The position numbers and the translations under genes are program-made. From Porifericola rhodea (GTDB lineage Bacteria > Bacteroidota > Bacteroidia > Cytophagales > Cyclobacteriaceae), in the NCBI RefSeq assembly GCF_030506305.1, contig NZ_CP119421.1, positions 798,354 to 862,353 of the forward strand: a stretch of DNA of 64,000 nt. The letters run 5' to 3'. The notes below the pieces were generated by a model. It was not told where the DNA came from and ran no database searches. It was given only the letters and a program-made list of their open reading frames with translations. Positions 1 to 8,229 of the stretch are shown piece after piece (the first letter of the stretch is position 1; every line of letters begins with the position of its first letter).

Positions 1-1586
1 TGCTCATACAGTGCATATTTGTAATATATTTTTGCAAGCGAAAGGCGAGCTGCCATTAATGCTGGTTCCTTTTTAAGCGCAGCTTCCAGCTTCTCTTTTG
101 CCGAAACATAGTTTCTATTTTTGACCATTTCCTGTCCTTCTGCCAGCAAACGCATAGCTTCAGTAGGCTGAGGTAGATCTGAGCTTTCAAAAGGCCTTTT
201 TAGCTTTTGAGCCTCTTCTACTTCCGTTGAATAGATGAGTTCGTCTCCGAGATTAATTTTTAGCTTTTTATACCCTTCCTTCAGGCTTAACTCATGTTGG
301 TATACTTCTGTAGGCTGTAAAGTTATTAAGTGCTGGTAAACTGGTTCATCATCTACCAAAAGCTTCAGGCTATCGTTTACATGACGAAAGGCATTAAAGC
401 CCAGTTTCAGTTTTCCATTGTTCTGCTTCAGGTGTACAGCTCCTGATGGTGATACCTCACTAATACCGCCAATCTCTTTTACCGGAAACCAAAGCTCCTC
501 CCACTTATCGCTAACATAAGGCCCAAAGTCTACTTCACTTATAGGGTTGTTAGATGCGGCAGGTGCAAACTGATTTAAGAGTCGCCCAGCCTGAAATTCT
601 ATATACTGCCCATCGGTATCCGTAAGCAGGTCTTCCCAAATACCACCTGAACGAGAAAGTGCCCAGATCCAGAGTTTCTGACCTGGCATCTCATTATGCA
701 GTGACCAATGTCCAAAACCAAAATTTTTGTTGTGCCAGTACCCTCCAAAAAAATCGTGATACTGACCCACAATATGATATGATTTATTGCTGCCAAAATT
801 ATTTTCCTGATAAAGAGAAAGCTTTCTTCCTTCAGTATCTATAGGCCAGGGGTGCACATCTCCCGAATGTCCCAGATATGCATTACCCGGATAAAATAGT
901 TCCAGATCTGATGAGGCAAGGGCAGCGGCGGTCATCCAGTTGTAGTAAGCCTGATGCTCAGGGGTAGGATTATACCATAAAGTCTCCGTTTTGAAGTATG
1001 CTTTGTCTGCTGGGAGAATAATTTTAACTCTCCACTGGGTACGAGAGGGTAAATCAATACTACCCACCGTGCAGCTAACACTACCATCTGCGTGCTCTTC
1101 CATATGGTAATCTACTGCCGATGCAGTAGACGGCGCATGACCAATAATGCCAAAATTAAACTCAATACCTCCTGAAGTCCAGGGTCCACGCATAGCGATG
1201 TTTCTGAACTTCATCACTTCATTCCTGTAAATAAATTCCTCTCCACTGCCCTTTTCTATTGCTCCCCAGATTTTACCCCCTGCTTGGGGTAGTAGTTGTA
1301 CTTTGATATACTCATTTTCTAAAGTAATCACCTTCCATTCCTTATCTTCCCCTTCGTTGCTATAGCCAGTATATTGGTGGTACGGATATATTTTAGGGTT
1401 AAAAGCCAGAGAAGGTAGTGGGTTGGGCGTAGAGTAGTCATATGTTTTTATCATGACCTCCTCTTCGCTAATACTAGCCGTTTGGGCTTTAAGGCTAACT
1501 ACCTGAGCCAATAACAGACTAAGAGTGAGGTAGGTAAATCTACAGATTTTCCCAGAGAATGGATAAAAACACATACTGAGTAGCAT
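1..1586 (-). CDS. DUF5107 domain protein with TPR, C-terminus beyond window edge
   Basis: Read directly on the minus strand; the frame stays open to base 1, so the C-terminus lies outside the window. Two in-frame ATGs (1586 and 1574) precede a hydrophobic export signal ending near LKAQ. The next ~300 residues resemble the DUF5107 fold, a galactose-mutarotase-like beta-sandwich, with motifs such as MRGPWTSGGIEFNFG, FGIIGHAPST and WALSRSGGIWED. The last visible part (LLAEGQEMVKNRNYVSAKEKL onward in pieces) looks like the start of TPR repeats, which is the usual architecture of this family. DUF5107/TPR proteins are generally large, exported and thought to act on carbohydrates, but the reaction is not established. 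No gene follows it inside the window. A hairpin at 1620-1639 separates it from the upstream same-strand gene, so it is probably transcribed separately. Confidence 0.8.
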   Translation of the reverse strand, partial: MLLSMCFYPFSGKICRFTYLTLSLLLAQVVSLKAQTASISEEEVMIKTYDYSTPNPLPSLAFNPKIYPYHQYTGYSNEGEDKEWKVITLENEYIKVQLLPQAGGKIWGAIEKGSGEEFIYRNEVMKFRNIAMRGPWTSGGIEFNFGIIGHAPSTASAVDYHMEEHADGSVSCTVGSIDLPSRTQWRVKIILPADKAYFKTETLWYNPTPEHQAYYNWMTAAALASSDLELFYPGNAYLGHSGDVHPWPIDTEGRKLSLYQENNFGSNKSYHIVGQYHDFFGGYWHNKNFGFGHWSLHNEMPGQKLWIWALSRSGGIWEDLLTDTDGQYIEFQAGRLLNQFAPAASNNPISEVDFGPYVSDKWEELWFPVKEIGGISEVSPSGAVHLKQNNGKLKLGFNAFRHVNDSLKLLVDDEPVYQHLITLQPTEVYQHELSLKEGYKKLKINLGDELIYSTEVEEAQKLKRPFESSDLPQPTEAMRLLAEGQEMVKNRNYVSAKEKLEAALKKEPALMAARLSLAKIYYKYALYE

Positions 1587-1619
1587 TATAAGTATTTGTA
1601 TATCAATTTGTTGGAAAGG

Positions 1620-1639
1620 ATCAGACTAGAGTGTCTGAT
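1620..1639 (-). terminator. Hairpin after the Dabb lipoprotein gene
   Basis: Perfect 7-bp arms ATCAGAC / GTCTGAT with a 6-nt loop lie 12 bases past the stop of the minus-strand gene at 1651. The following minus-strand bases are only mildly T-rich (CCTTTCC), so it may be a weak terminator or an mRNA 3'-end stabiliser. Confidence 0.4.
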
Positions 1640-1650
1640 AGTAAAATATT

Positions 1651-2085
1651 TTAATCTAGCCGAGCGTTTATGACAGTAACATTATCCCAGATTGCCTGAT
1701 TTGCTTTGATAAAACGTTGGTGAGCGGGATGCTCAAAGTATATCTTGATATCTTCTTCAGAAGAAAAGGTACTGTAGTGCAGCACATCAAAGTCAGCAGT
1801 ACTTTCATAATCTACCGGAAAGGTGCTTCCTGCACGATAAGAAAGAATCTGTGGAATAGAGTCGCTAAGTGCTTCAAAATACCGCATATGTTGATTTATG
1901 GCTTCTTTGGTAGCCCCTTCCTTAAATTTAAAAGCTACAATCCGCTGAATGGCAGGTTCCTCTTCCTCCATAGCGGGAGTAACTTTGGGGTTAGATTCTA
2001 CCCTGGTGGCCTTTTCTCCCTCCTGCTGGTTTTGACAAGCCCCGAGAATTAGCAAAAAAATAAGAGCAGCAATATTTCTGAACAT
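1651..2085 (-). CDS. Lipoprotein with Dabb (stress-responsive A/B barrel) domain
   Basis: 144 residues. The N-terminus is a lipoprotein signal peptide with a lipobox ending LILGAC, so the mature protein should be membrane-anchored through Cys17. After a charged linker, residues ~46-144 match the small Dabb alpha/beta barrel: IQRIVAFKFKEGATKEAI at the start, a central SYRAGSTFPVDY segment, FDVLHYSTFSSEEDIKIYF, and HPAHQRFIKANQAIW near the end. Dabb domains are dimeric ferredoxin-like folds found in stress proteins and some small-molecule enzymes. The substrate of lipidated versions in Bacteroidetes is unknown. The gene stands alone on its strand with an AT-rich upstream region. Confidence 0.8.
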   Translation of the reverse strand: MFRNIAALIFLLILGACQNQQEGEKATRVESNPKVTPAMEEEEPAIQRIVAFKFKEGATKEAINQHMRYFEALSDSIPQILSYRAGSTFPVDYESTADFDVLHYSTFSSEEDIKIYFEHPAHQRFIKANQAIWDNVTVINARLD

Positions 2086-2453
2086 AAAAATTAAGGCTGG
2101 TTAATAATGTATGGTTGAAGGTATTTATGCCTTCTAATGTTTGTCAAGTAATGAGCTTAGTTTACAATATTTTTTACGGCAATCATAAGACATTGCACAT
2201 CTATTTAGTACTCATATGGCTTTTATCTACATTTTAGCGCAGAAACTTACCTAAACAGAATGGTGCTTGTATACGTACATAATATTTAAATCAAGGTAAT
2301 ACCAACGTTTAAACCCTCAGCTAATCGTAATATTTTTATATTTATTTGATTAATAGTATAACTTTTTATTGCTACACTTCGTAAATATTACTATTTTTAT
2401 ATAAAATTACATAAATAAGATTTTTTAAGCTATTACCTAAAAAGTTGTGAGAT
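2086..2453. other. Intergenic region, 368 bp, no gene seen
   Basis: This lies between two divergently read genes. It is very AT-rich, especially 2280-2440. I found no open frame with coding character, no tRNA-like fold, and no full TTG-N19-TAnnTTTG promoter on either strand. It presumably holds the promoters of both flanking genes. Confidence 0.5.
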
Positions 2454-2642
2454 ATGAGTACAAGATCTGCTTTGGAATTAAAAATCAGAATTACCTTACT
2501 TTTATTATTGTGGGCCGCAATTTGCCTTACTACTTATTCTGAGCGTTCAACACTTTTGAATAGTAAATTGAAAGAAAAAACAAGTTCGGCGATTATTGAA
2601 TTGCCCGATTACCTTCTGGATTGGGATAAACTGAATAATTAA
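2454..2642 (+). CDS. Small putative membrane protein (62 aa)
   Basis: 62 residues starting at an ATG after an AT-rich leader. Residues ~11-27 (IRITLLLLLWAAICLTT) form one hydrophobic segment, followed by a polar, charged C-terminus. I recognise no family. In favour of a real gene: the reading frame ends exactly in a 12-bp perfect inverted repeat that also carries the stop of the convergent epimerase gene, so the two stop codons overlap (2640-2642 forward, 2639-2641 reverse). The palindrome makes both proteins end in DKLN(N). Against: it is short, without homology I can name and without a clear ribosome binding site. Confidence 0.45.
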   Translation: MSTRSALELKIRITLLLLLWAAICLTTYSERSTLLNSKLKEKTSSAIIELPDYLLDWDKLNN

Positions 2643-2654
2643 TTCAGTTTATCC
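2624..2654. terminator. Bidirectional hairpin carrying both convergent stop codons
   Basis: GGATAAACTGAA (2624-2635) and TTCAGTTTATCC (2643-2654) are perfectly complementary around the 7-nt loop TAATTAA. The loop contains the overlapping TAA stops of the genes on both strands. There is no long T-tract on either side, so termination strength is uncertain. Confidence 0.5.
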
Positions 2655-3913
2655 AGTATCTTTTTCAGCCGTATAATTGACTGTACCATTGCACGAACGG
2701 TATGGTAGTTTACTTTCCAGGAGTGGCTCATATGAGTCCAGATAGGCTCACCTTCCCTACTTAGCAAAGGCCACCACTCTCCCACTTCATGATGTATCAT
2801 TTTGCCGAATACAAAGCGATGCACATTTTCATACACTTTCAGATATTTATCTTCGCCAAAAGTAAGGTAAGCCTGTAGCATTCCAATAAGAACTTCTGCC
2901 TGCTGCCAAAACTCTTTTTCTTGGTCATATACTTCACCAGCGTGTGAACCCTCTACATATACGCCCCCATACTTTTCGTCTATACCATGAGCCAGCGCAT
3001 GATCGTAGGAAGCTCTAATGACTTCTGTATATTCTTCTTTTTCCGTTTTTAAGATCTGTAAAGCATGAGTAAAAAGCCATGCAAACTCCACATTATGGCC
3101 GTAACTGGTATTATCATCTGCCTGCTTTTTTGCTCCTTCTTCCGTAAACCTATCCCAGCCCCATACAATATCAAATTTAATTTGGGGTGCTATGCTCCAG
3201 TCTTCATAAAATTGAGGAATACCGGTTTTGTACTTAGGGTGTAAAATTCGCTTAAGCATAATATGAATTACCTCTTCCAGCTTACGGCGGTGTATAGGCA
3301 ACTGACTACATTCATATAAACTGGTAAATGCTTCCATCAAATGCATGTGTACATCCAGCGTTTTACGGTCGCCTCCTGCTGAGCCAGGCCCTTTAAGTTG
3401 CCAGTTTCGTTCAAACATCTCAAAATACCCGCCATACATAGTATCAGCGCAGTATTTTTGTATAAGGTCAAATACTTTGCAGGCATATTCCAAACCTATG
3501 GCATCCCCTGAAGCTAAGGTATATTCGCAAAGACTATATATAGCAAAGCTATGTCCGTACAGCACTTTTTCGTCTATCGTCACATTTGCTTCGCGATCCA
3601 ACAGCCAGTAAAACCCACCATACTCACGGTCCCACATGTGGTTAATTAAGAAGTCTACCCCATGCCTGGCGTACTCCAGGCACTTACCCTCTCCATAACC
3701 AGCACGGTGAGCAGAAGCGAAAGTATAGACACAGCGAGTTTGTGCTATCAAAGATTTTTCATTAGTACCTGAGTCTTTACCATCTTGATCAAAATGTGTG
3801 ATAAAGCCACCGTATTTTTCGTCTTTGCTACGGTTAAGCCAGAAGGGAAGAAGCTCTTGCTTAAGGTGTAACTCCGCTTCCTGCAAAAATGAATTCAATT
3901 GCTGTGTATTCAT
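2639..3913 (-). CDS. AGE-family sugar 2-epimerase/isomerase (cellobiose 2-epimerase-like)
   Basis: 424 residues, the normal length for N-acylglucosamine 2-epimerase superfamily enzymes, which fold as an (alpha/alpha)6 barrel. They epimerise C2 of a reducing sugar or isomerise aldose to ketose. Conserved stretches include GGFITHFDQDG near residue 35, an AQTR motif at 57-60, DVHMHLMEA at 187-195, SYGHNVEFAWL at 270-280 and HSWKVNYHTVRAM at 397-409. His191, His273 and His404 are placed like the three catalytic histidines described for cellobiose 2-epimerases. There is no signal peptide, so it acts in the cytoplasm. It has no same-strand neighbour close enough for an operon. Substrate (cellobiose, mannobiose or a monosaccharide) cannot be decided from sequence alone. 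Confidence 0.85.
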   Translation of the reverse strand: MNTQQLNSFLQEAELHLKQELLPFWLNRSKDEKYGGFITHFDQDGKDSGTNEKSLIAQTRCVYTFASAHRAGYGEGKCLEYARHGVDFLINHMWDREYGGFYWLLDREANVTIDEKVLYGHSFAIYSLCEYTLASGDAIGLEYACKVFDLIQKYCADTMYGGYFEMFERNWQLKGPGSAGGDRKTLDVHMHLMEAFTSLYECSQLPIHRRKLEEVIHIMLKRILHPKYKTGIPQFYEDWSIAPQIKFDIVWGWDRFTEEGAKKQADDNTSYGHNVEFAWLFTHALQILKTEKEEYTEVIRASYDHALAHGIDEKYGGVYVEGSHAGEVYDQEKEFWQQAEVLIGMLQAYLTFGEDKYLKVYENVHRFVFGKMIHHEVGEWWPLLSREGEPIWTHMSHSWKVNYHTVRAMVQSIIRLKKILDKLN

Positions 3914-4045
3914 GTATTTTAGGTTGTTAGTAGTTATTAAAGCTAAGCGAATGGCAAAAGAAAACCAATGAGAGTTTATGCAAAAATGCTATTTGAGCAA
4001 ACTATTCTGTAAATTGAGATCACACACGACCTAAAAGATAACAAC

Positions 4046-5068
4046 ATGAAAAAGCTACTCTACACTACCACTATACTTTTTGTAGCCTTCGTCTTTATCC
4101 AGAATATTCAGCATGAATCTGAACCCACTATACTTGCCGCTGCACAAAGCTTTTTGGCAACTTTGGATGAACACCAGCAAAATGATGTAATCTTTAAGTT
4201 TTCGGACGAAGAACGTTTTAACTGGAACTACACTCCCGTTTCTAGAAAAGGCCTCCCCATTAAGGATATGAAGCAGGTACAAAGAGAAGCTGCTTTTACA
4301 CTAATGCGTGCATCGCTTAGCGAGCAAGGCTACGAAAAAGCTCAAAATGTTAGAAAACTAGAAGAAATACTGCGTAGCGTAGAGGGAAGGGGATCTGATG
4401 ATAGTTATCGTGACCCCAATAATTACTACTTTTCTATTTTTGGCAAACCTGTACAAGATGAAGTCTGGGGATGGCGCTTTGAGGGCCACCATATTTCGCT
4501 GAATTTTTCGTCTGTCAGTGACGAAATTGTATCCGTTACACCTACTTTTTTTGGGGCTAACCCTGCCAGAGTTCCTTCTGGTCCACACAAAGGATGGAGA
4601 ATACTTAAACCGGAAGAAGACCTCGCCCGTACCTTCATTAATTCATTAAGCGAACCACAACGCCAAGAGGCAGTTATTGCAGAACAAGCCTACCCAGATA
4701 TAGTCACAGGAAACAATGAAAAAGCTACCTTAGACAAGGCTGAAGGTATTGTTTTTACTTCTCTCAACAACAATCAGCAGCATCAACTGATGGGTTTAAT
4801 TAAGCTTTATTATAGAGTCCACCTACCCCAAATAGCAGAGCAATACTTATCAACTATCAATGCGGAGAAAGATGAAGTCTATTTTGCCTGGGCAGGAAGT
4901 ATTGAGCCGGGAGCAAAGCACTATTACCGAATCCATGGACCAAGTTTTGTACTGGAATACGATAACACACAAAATAATGCTAACCATATACACACAGTTA
5001 TTCGCGATCTGAGAAATGATTTTGGTGGAAACACCCTCAAATCTCATTACGAGGAAGCTCACAAATAA
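4046..5068 (+). CDS. Exported DUF3500 protein
   Basis: 340 residues with a Sec-type N-terminal signal (MKKLLYTTTILFVAFVFIQ). The body matches DUF3500. It has an N-terminal FLATLDEHQQ segment, a FSDEERFNWNYTPVSRKGL stretch, the hallmark WGWRFEGHHISLNF around residue 142, then FFGANPARVPSGPHKGWR, and near the C-terminus DEVYFAWAGS and HTVIRDLRNDFG. Proteins of this family are exported and widespread, and their biochemical function is unknown. The gene follows the divergent epimerase by 132 bp. The next gene downstream on the same strand has its own -7 box, so there is no evidence for an operon. Confidence 0.85.
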   Translation: MKKLLYTTTILFVAFVFIQNIQHESEPTILAAAQSFLATLDEHQQNDVIFKFSDEERFNWNYTPVSRKGLPIKDMKQVQREAAFTLMRASLSEQGYEKAQNVRKLEEILRSVEGRGSDDSYRDPNNYYFSIFGKPVQDEVWGWRFEGHHISLNFSSVSDEIVSVTPTFFGANPARVPSGPHKGWRILKPEEDLARTFINSLSEPQRQEAVIAEQAYPDIVTGNNEKATLDKAEGIVFTSLNNNQQHQLMGLIKLYYRVHLPQIAEQYLSTINAEKDEVYFAWAGSIEPGAKHYYRIHGPSFVLEYDNTQNNANHIHTVIRDLRNDFGGNTLKSHYEEAHK

Positions 5069-5145
5069 AATACTGAAACTCACTAACATCTCTATATTAT
5101 GTAAGGTATAAGCAGTTTTGTTAAAATAAGAATAGGGGCTATCTC

Positions 5146-5153
5146 TAATTTTG
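5146..5153 (+). promoter_or_regulatory. -7 box TAATTTTG before the repeat lipoprotein gene
   Basis: Exact match to the Bacteroidetes -7 consensus TAnnTTTG, 24 bases before the ATG at 5177. The best TTG upstream is 25 bases away, longer than usual, so the -33 element is not convincing. Confidence 0.4.
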
Positions 5154-5176
5154 TTGGAAGCAATAAGATTAGCCCT

Positions 5177-7420
5177 ATGTTTAAAAACTTACTCTATACC
5201 TCACTATTATTTCTTTTTGTAATTAGCTGTAAAGAAGAAACTTTAGTAGAAGAACTCAACAAACCAATCAAGAATGTAGATATCTCTGGCTATGTACAAA
5301 AGGGGCCGTTCATTAACGGAACCACTTTAATTATCACAGAGTTGGATGACTCGCTGGCCGCTACCGGTAAAACTTTTACTACCCAGATCACTGATAACCG
5401 TGGTTCTTTCTTCATCAAAACCAGTCAACTGGACTATACTAACCTCCAACTGATTGCTACTGGATTTTATTATGATGAAGTTAAAGGTGAAAAATCTGCC
5501 GCACAACTCACGCTCTATGCGCTGGCCAATGTCTCTACCGATATCAGAATCAATGTCAATATTCTCTCCCATCTGGAAAAAGACCGGGTACTTTTTCTTA
5601 TCAATCAGGGCAAAGGTTTTCTGGAAGCCAAAGCACAAGCTCAATCGGAAATTTTAGCCATTTTCGGCATTGTAAAAGAAGATATGCAACATTCCGAACT
5701 GCTGGATATCTCGCAGGCAGGTGAAGACAATGCTATCCTACTGGCCATTTCAGCTATTCTTCAGGGAGAGAATACAGTTGCACAGCTTTCAGAACTGCTG
5801 GCAGATATTAGCACAGATCTGAGAGAAGATGGAGTTGTAAACTCTAATAAAATAAAAGGCGCGCTTAAGCATAATGCTATTAATCTTGACCTACTGGCTA
5901 TCCGTCAACATCTGGTAGAAAGATACGCAGAACTGGGTGTAGAAGCCAGCATCGCCAATTTCGAACAGTACGTAGACAGTGATGGTGATGGAATACTGAA
6001 CAAAGATGATGATAATACACCCGATGAATTTGTCTTTGCAGCTGTAGAAAATGCGGAGCGTAATACAACTTATCTCTCTGAAAAGGTTACTATAAGCGGA
6101 TTGCCTTTTCCTGCCATCGCCCAAGTTAACGAAGGTGAGTTGCTTTTAAATGGTGAAAGTGTAGGCCAGGACACGGCTTATGTAAGTGATGGTGATGAAT
6201 TGCAAATTAAATTAAACTCTCCTTTAAATTGGAGTGGACAGCTTTCCGCTTTACTAACCATAGGTGACTATCAAACACCTTTTTCTGTCACTAATCAGAC
6301 TTACCCTTGGGCTACAGCTATTTCTGGCTATCTGCAAGTTGGGCCTTTTTCCAATGGGGCTTCATTCACTTTAACACAACTGGATTCCGGTCTGAACAAA
6401 ACTGAGAAAAGCTTTAGCGCACAGACCAGCAATAGCCAGGGTGCTTATCAAAAGGGAGAAATAGAAGTAGATTACCCCTGGACAATAGCCGAAACCAAAG
6501 GCTATTACTATGATTTCATCAACGAGCAGACTTCAGAAAGTGAACTACAGCTCACTGCTTATACTGACCTCTCAGCCAACGACAAAATCAATGTTAATGT
6601 ACTAACCTACCTAGAAGCTCCGAGGGTAAAATATCTGGTAAATTCCGGGCTAAGCTTTGCGGATGCTAAGCAGCAAGCACAGCAAGAAGTGCTGGCAGTA
6701 TTTGAAATACAGGATGATATTACTACGCTTTCTGAGCATTTTGACATTACACAGAATAATGCAGAAGGAGCGATACTGCTAGCCATCTCAGCCATTCTTC
6801 AGGGCTACGAAAGTACCGGAACTTTACAGGAATTACTTAGAAACATCAGCGAAGATCTGGAAACTGACGGCACACTGGACAATCCGGTATTAGGTTCAGC
6901 TTTGATTAATAATGCTTTTTATCTGGATCTGGCTGCCATTCGTACAACAGTCATATCCAAGTACAAAGAGCTCGGTAAGACCATTACTCTAGCTGATTTT
7001 GAAAAATACGTGAAGGCTTTTAAGGAGAAAACTATCTATAAATTAACAAACTTAATTACCTATCCTACATCTGGCTTTTATGGCACTAATATTCTGACTG
7101 AAAAAAATAGTAACTTCAATATGAATTCAGATTATAGTATGGCTGCTAACCTACCAAAGGGAGCACAACTTAAAGTAATTATACGTGGTGGAGAAACTAG
7201 TTACTCTTTATCCACTGAAATAAATTGGAAATGGGTTCAGAAAGAGTCTTCCAATAACTGTTCGGTATTCATAACGACAAGTTCAGGGGAAGCAGCAGAC
7301 ATTCAAATAAGGTTTATTACGTTCACTAACAGTCCCAGTAATAGTACAAGAGTTATGGAGTATTATTTGAACGGTGAAGACGATCCTTTTCAGGTTAAAA
7401 AAATTACATTCATCCCATAG
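5177..7420 (+). CDS. Lipoprotein with an internally duplicated ~230-residue domain
   Basis: 747 residues. The N-terminus MFKNLLYTSLLFLFVISC is a lipoprotein signal with the lipidated Cys at 18. Two homologous units follow, at about residues 37-262 and 381-612. Each begins SGYvQkGPFiNGt.., continues with a FYYDEVKGEKSAAQLTLYA-like segment and INVNvLt/sHLE, then a helical region (AilLAISAILQG) and ends in a YkELG...FEkYV motif. Between them is a DSDGDGILNKDDDN thrombospondin-type-3-like calcium-binding stretch (~262-276) and a beta-rich linker. The C-terminal ~130 residues are unrelated to the repeats and lack recognisable motifs. The unit recurs once more, broken, directly downstream at 7447. 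I do not know a function; surface display with ligand binding is an inference from the architecture. Confidence 0.8.
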   Translation: MFKNLLYTSLLFLFVISCKEETLVEELNKPIKNVDISGYVQKGPFINGTTLIITELDDSLAATGKTFTTQITDNRGSFFIKTSQLDYTNLQLIATGFYYDEVKGEKSAAQLTLYALANVSTDIRINVNILSHLEKDRVLFLINQGKGFLEAKAQAQSEILAIFGIVKEDMQHSELLDISQAGEDNAILLAISAILQGENTVAQLSELLADISTDLREDGVVNSNKIKGALKHNAINLDLLAIRQHLVERYAELGVEASIANFEQYVDSDGDGILNKDDDNTPDEFVFAAVENAERNTTYLSEKVTISGLPFPAIAQVNEGELLLNGESVGQDTAYVSDGDELQIKLNSPLNWSGQLSALLTIGDYQTPFSVTNQTYPWATAISGYLQVGPFSNGASFTLTQLDSGLNKTEKSFSAQTSNSQGAYQKGEIEVDYPWTIAETKGYYYDFINEQTSESELQLTAYTDLSANDKINVNVLTYLEAPRVKYLVNSGLSFADAKQQAQQEVLAVFEIQDDITTLSEHFDITQNNAEGAILLAISAILQGYESTGTLQELLRNISEDLETDGTLDNPVLGSALINNAFYLDLAAIRTTVISKYKELGKTITLADFEKYVKAFKEKTIYKLTNLITYPTSGFYGTNILTEKNSNFNMNSDYSMAANLPKGAQLKVIIRGGETSYSLSTEINWKWVQKESSNNCSVFITTSSGEAADIQIRFITFTNSPSNSTRVMEYYLNGEDDPFQVKKITFIP

Positions 7421-7446
7421 CTATTATAACTGTACCCCCTTACATA

Positions 7447-8215
7447 ATACAATATAAAAAAACACTACTTTATATATCTCTCATGCTATTTGTTTTCTTC
7501 AGCTGCCGCGAGGACAAGGAAGTTATTGATGCTCCTGCGGTAGCAGTGGATTCTAAGTTTACAGTTGATCTATCCGGCTATGTACAAAAGGGGCCGTTCA
7601 TCAATGGTACCGCTATTACAGTGTCTGAACTGGATAGCAACCTCACTGCTACCGGTAAGAATTTCACGACCCAGATTGAGGATAATAAAGGAGCATTCAG
7701 CTTGAAAGGCATTCAACTGCAATACAATTTTGTACAGTTACAAGCGGATGGTTTCTATTTTGATGAAGTAAAAGGTGAAAAGTCTGCGGCTCATCTTACC
7801 CTATTTGCGCTCTCCGATGTAGAAGATATCACAAGCATCAATGTTAACCTACTCTCTCACACGGAAAGAACGAGAGTGATATATCGGAGGTGTGATTACA
7901 TCTAACAAAAAAAATAAATTTTGGCAGTACAAGCCTGAAATGGATACCTGGATGCAAATGAAAGATTTTCCAGGCTACAATAATGGATTTAGTATAGAAT
8001 TTTCAATTAACGGAAAGGGTTACGTAGGCAGAGCTCAGACCTATAAAGACAAAGGGGGAAAGGACTTCCTCTACGCATACGATCCGAATTATAATGAGTG
8101 GTCAGTAGTTGATGGAATACACATTTATGAGAACTGCACCGAGACCGCGACTTATACTCACGGTTATATGTTGCTAAATAAAGAACTTTACGAATTCACC
8201 CCACCTCAGGAGTAG
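7447..8215 (+). pseudogene. Chimeric remnant: repeat-lipoprotein 5' part joined out of frame to a Kelch 3' part
   Basis: The first part (7447-7878) is a third copy of the unit at 5177. From 7456 the frame reads KKTLLYISLMLFVFFSC, clearly the same lipoprotein signal as its neighbour, but there is no ATG at the expected place. The only ATG, at 7483, falls inside the hydrophobic core. The frame follows the paralogue through INVNLLSHTERTRV, then turns into IYRRCDYI and stops at 7905. From 7880 another frame reads YIGGVITSNKKNKFWQYKP and onward in Kelch style (YIGG, then W-Q-Y and DTW, FLYAYDPNYNEW) to the stop at 8215. It is preceded immediately by a TGA. Both halves thus lack an end and meet at ~7878-7882, as expected from a deletion that fused two reading frames. 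A GTG at 7892 could start a 107-residue protein, but this looks like decay. Confidence 0.7.
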
Positions 8216-8229
8216 GCTAAGAGCCTACT
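8211..8229. terminator. Hairpin spanning both convergent stop codons
   Basis: AGTAGGCT (8211-8218) and AGCCTACT (8222-8229) pair perfectly around a 3-nt loop. The arms contain the TAG of the Kelch remnant (8213-8215) and the stop of der (8225-8227). There is no T-tract, so it may stabilise the 3' end more than terminate. Confidence 0.5.

Noticed and set aside
7892-8215. 107-residue Kelch-like frame starting with GTG as an independent gene
   Set aside because: It begins in the middle of a Kelch motif, has no signal peptide or proper leader, and its 5' side is the truncated lipoprotein copy. A remnant is more likely.
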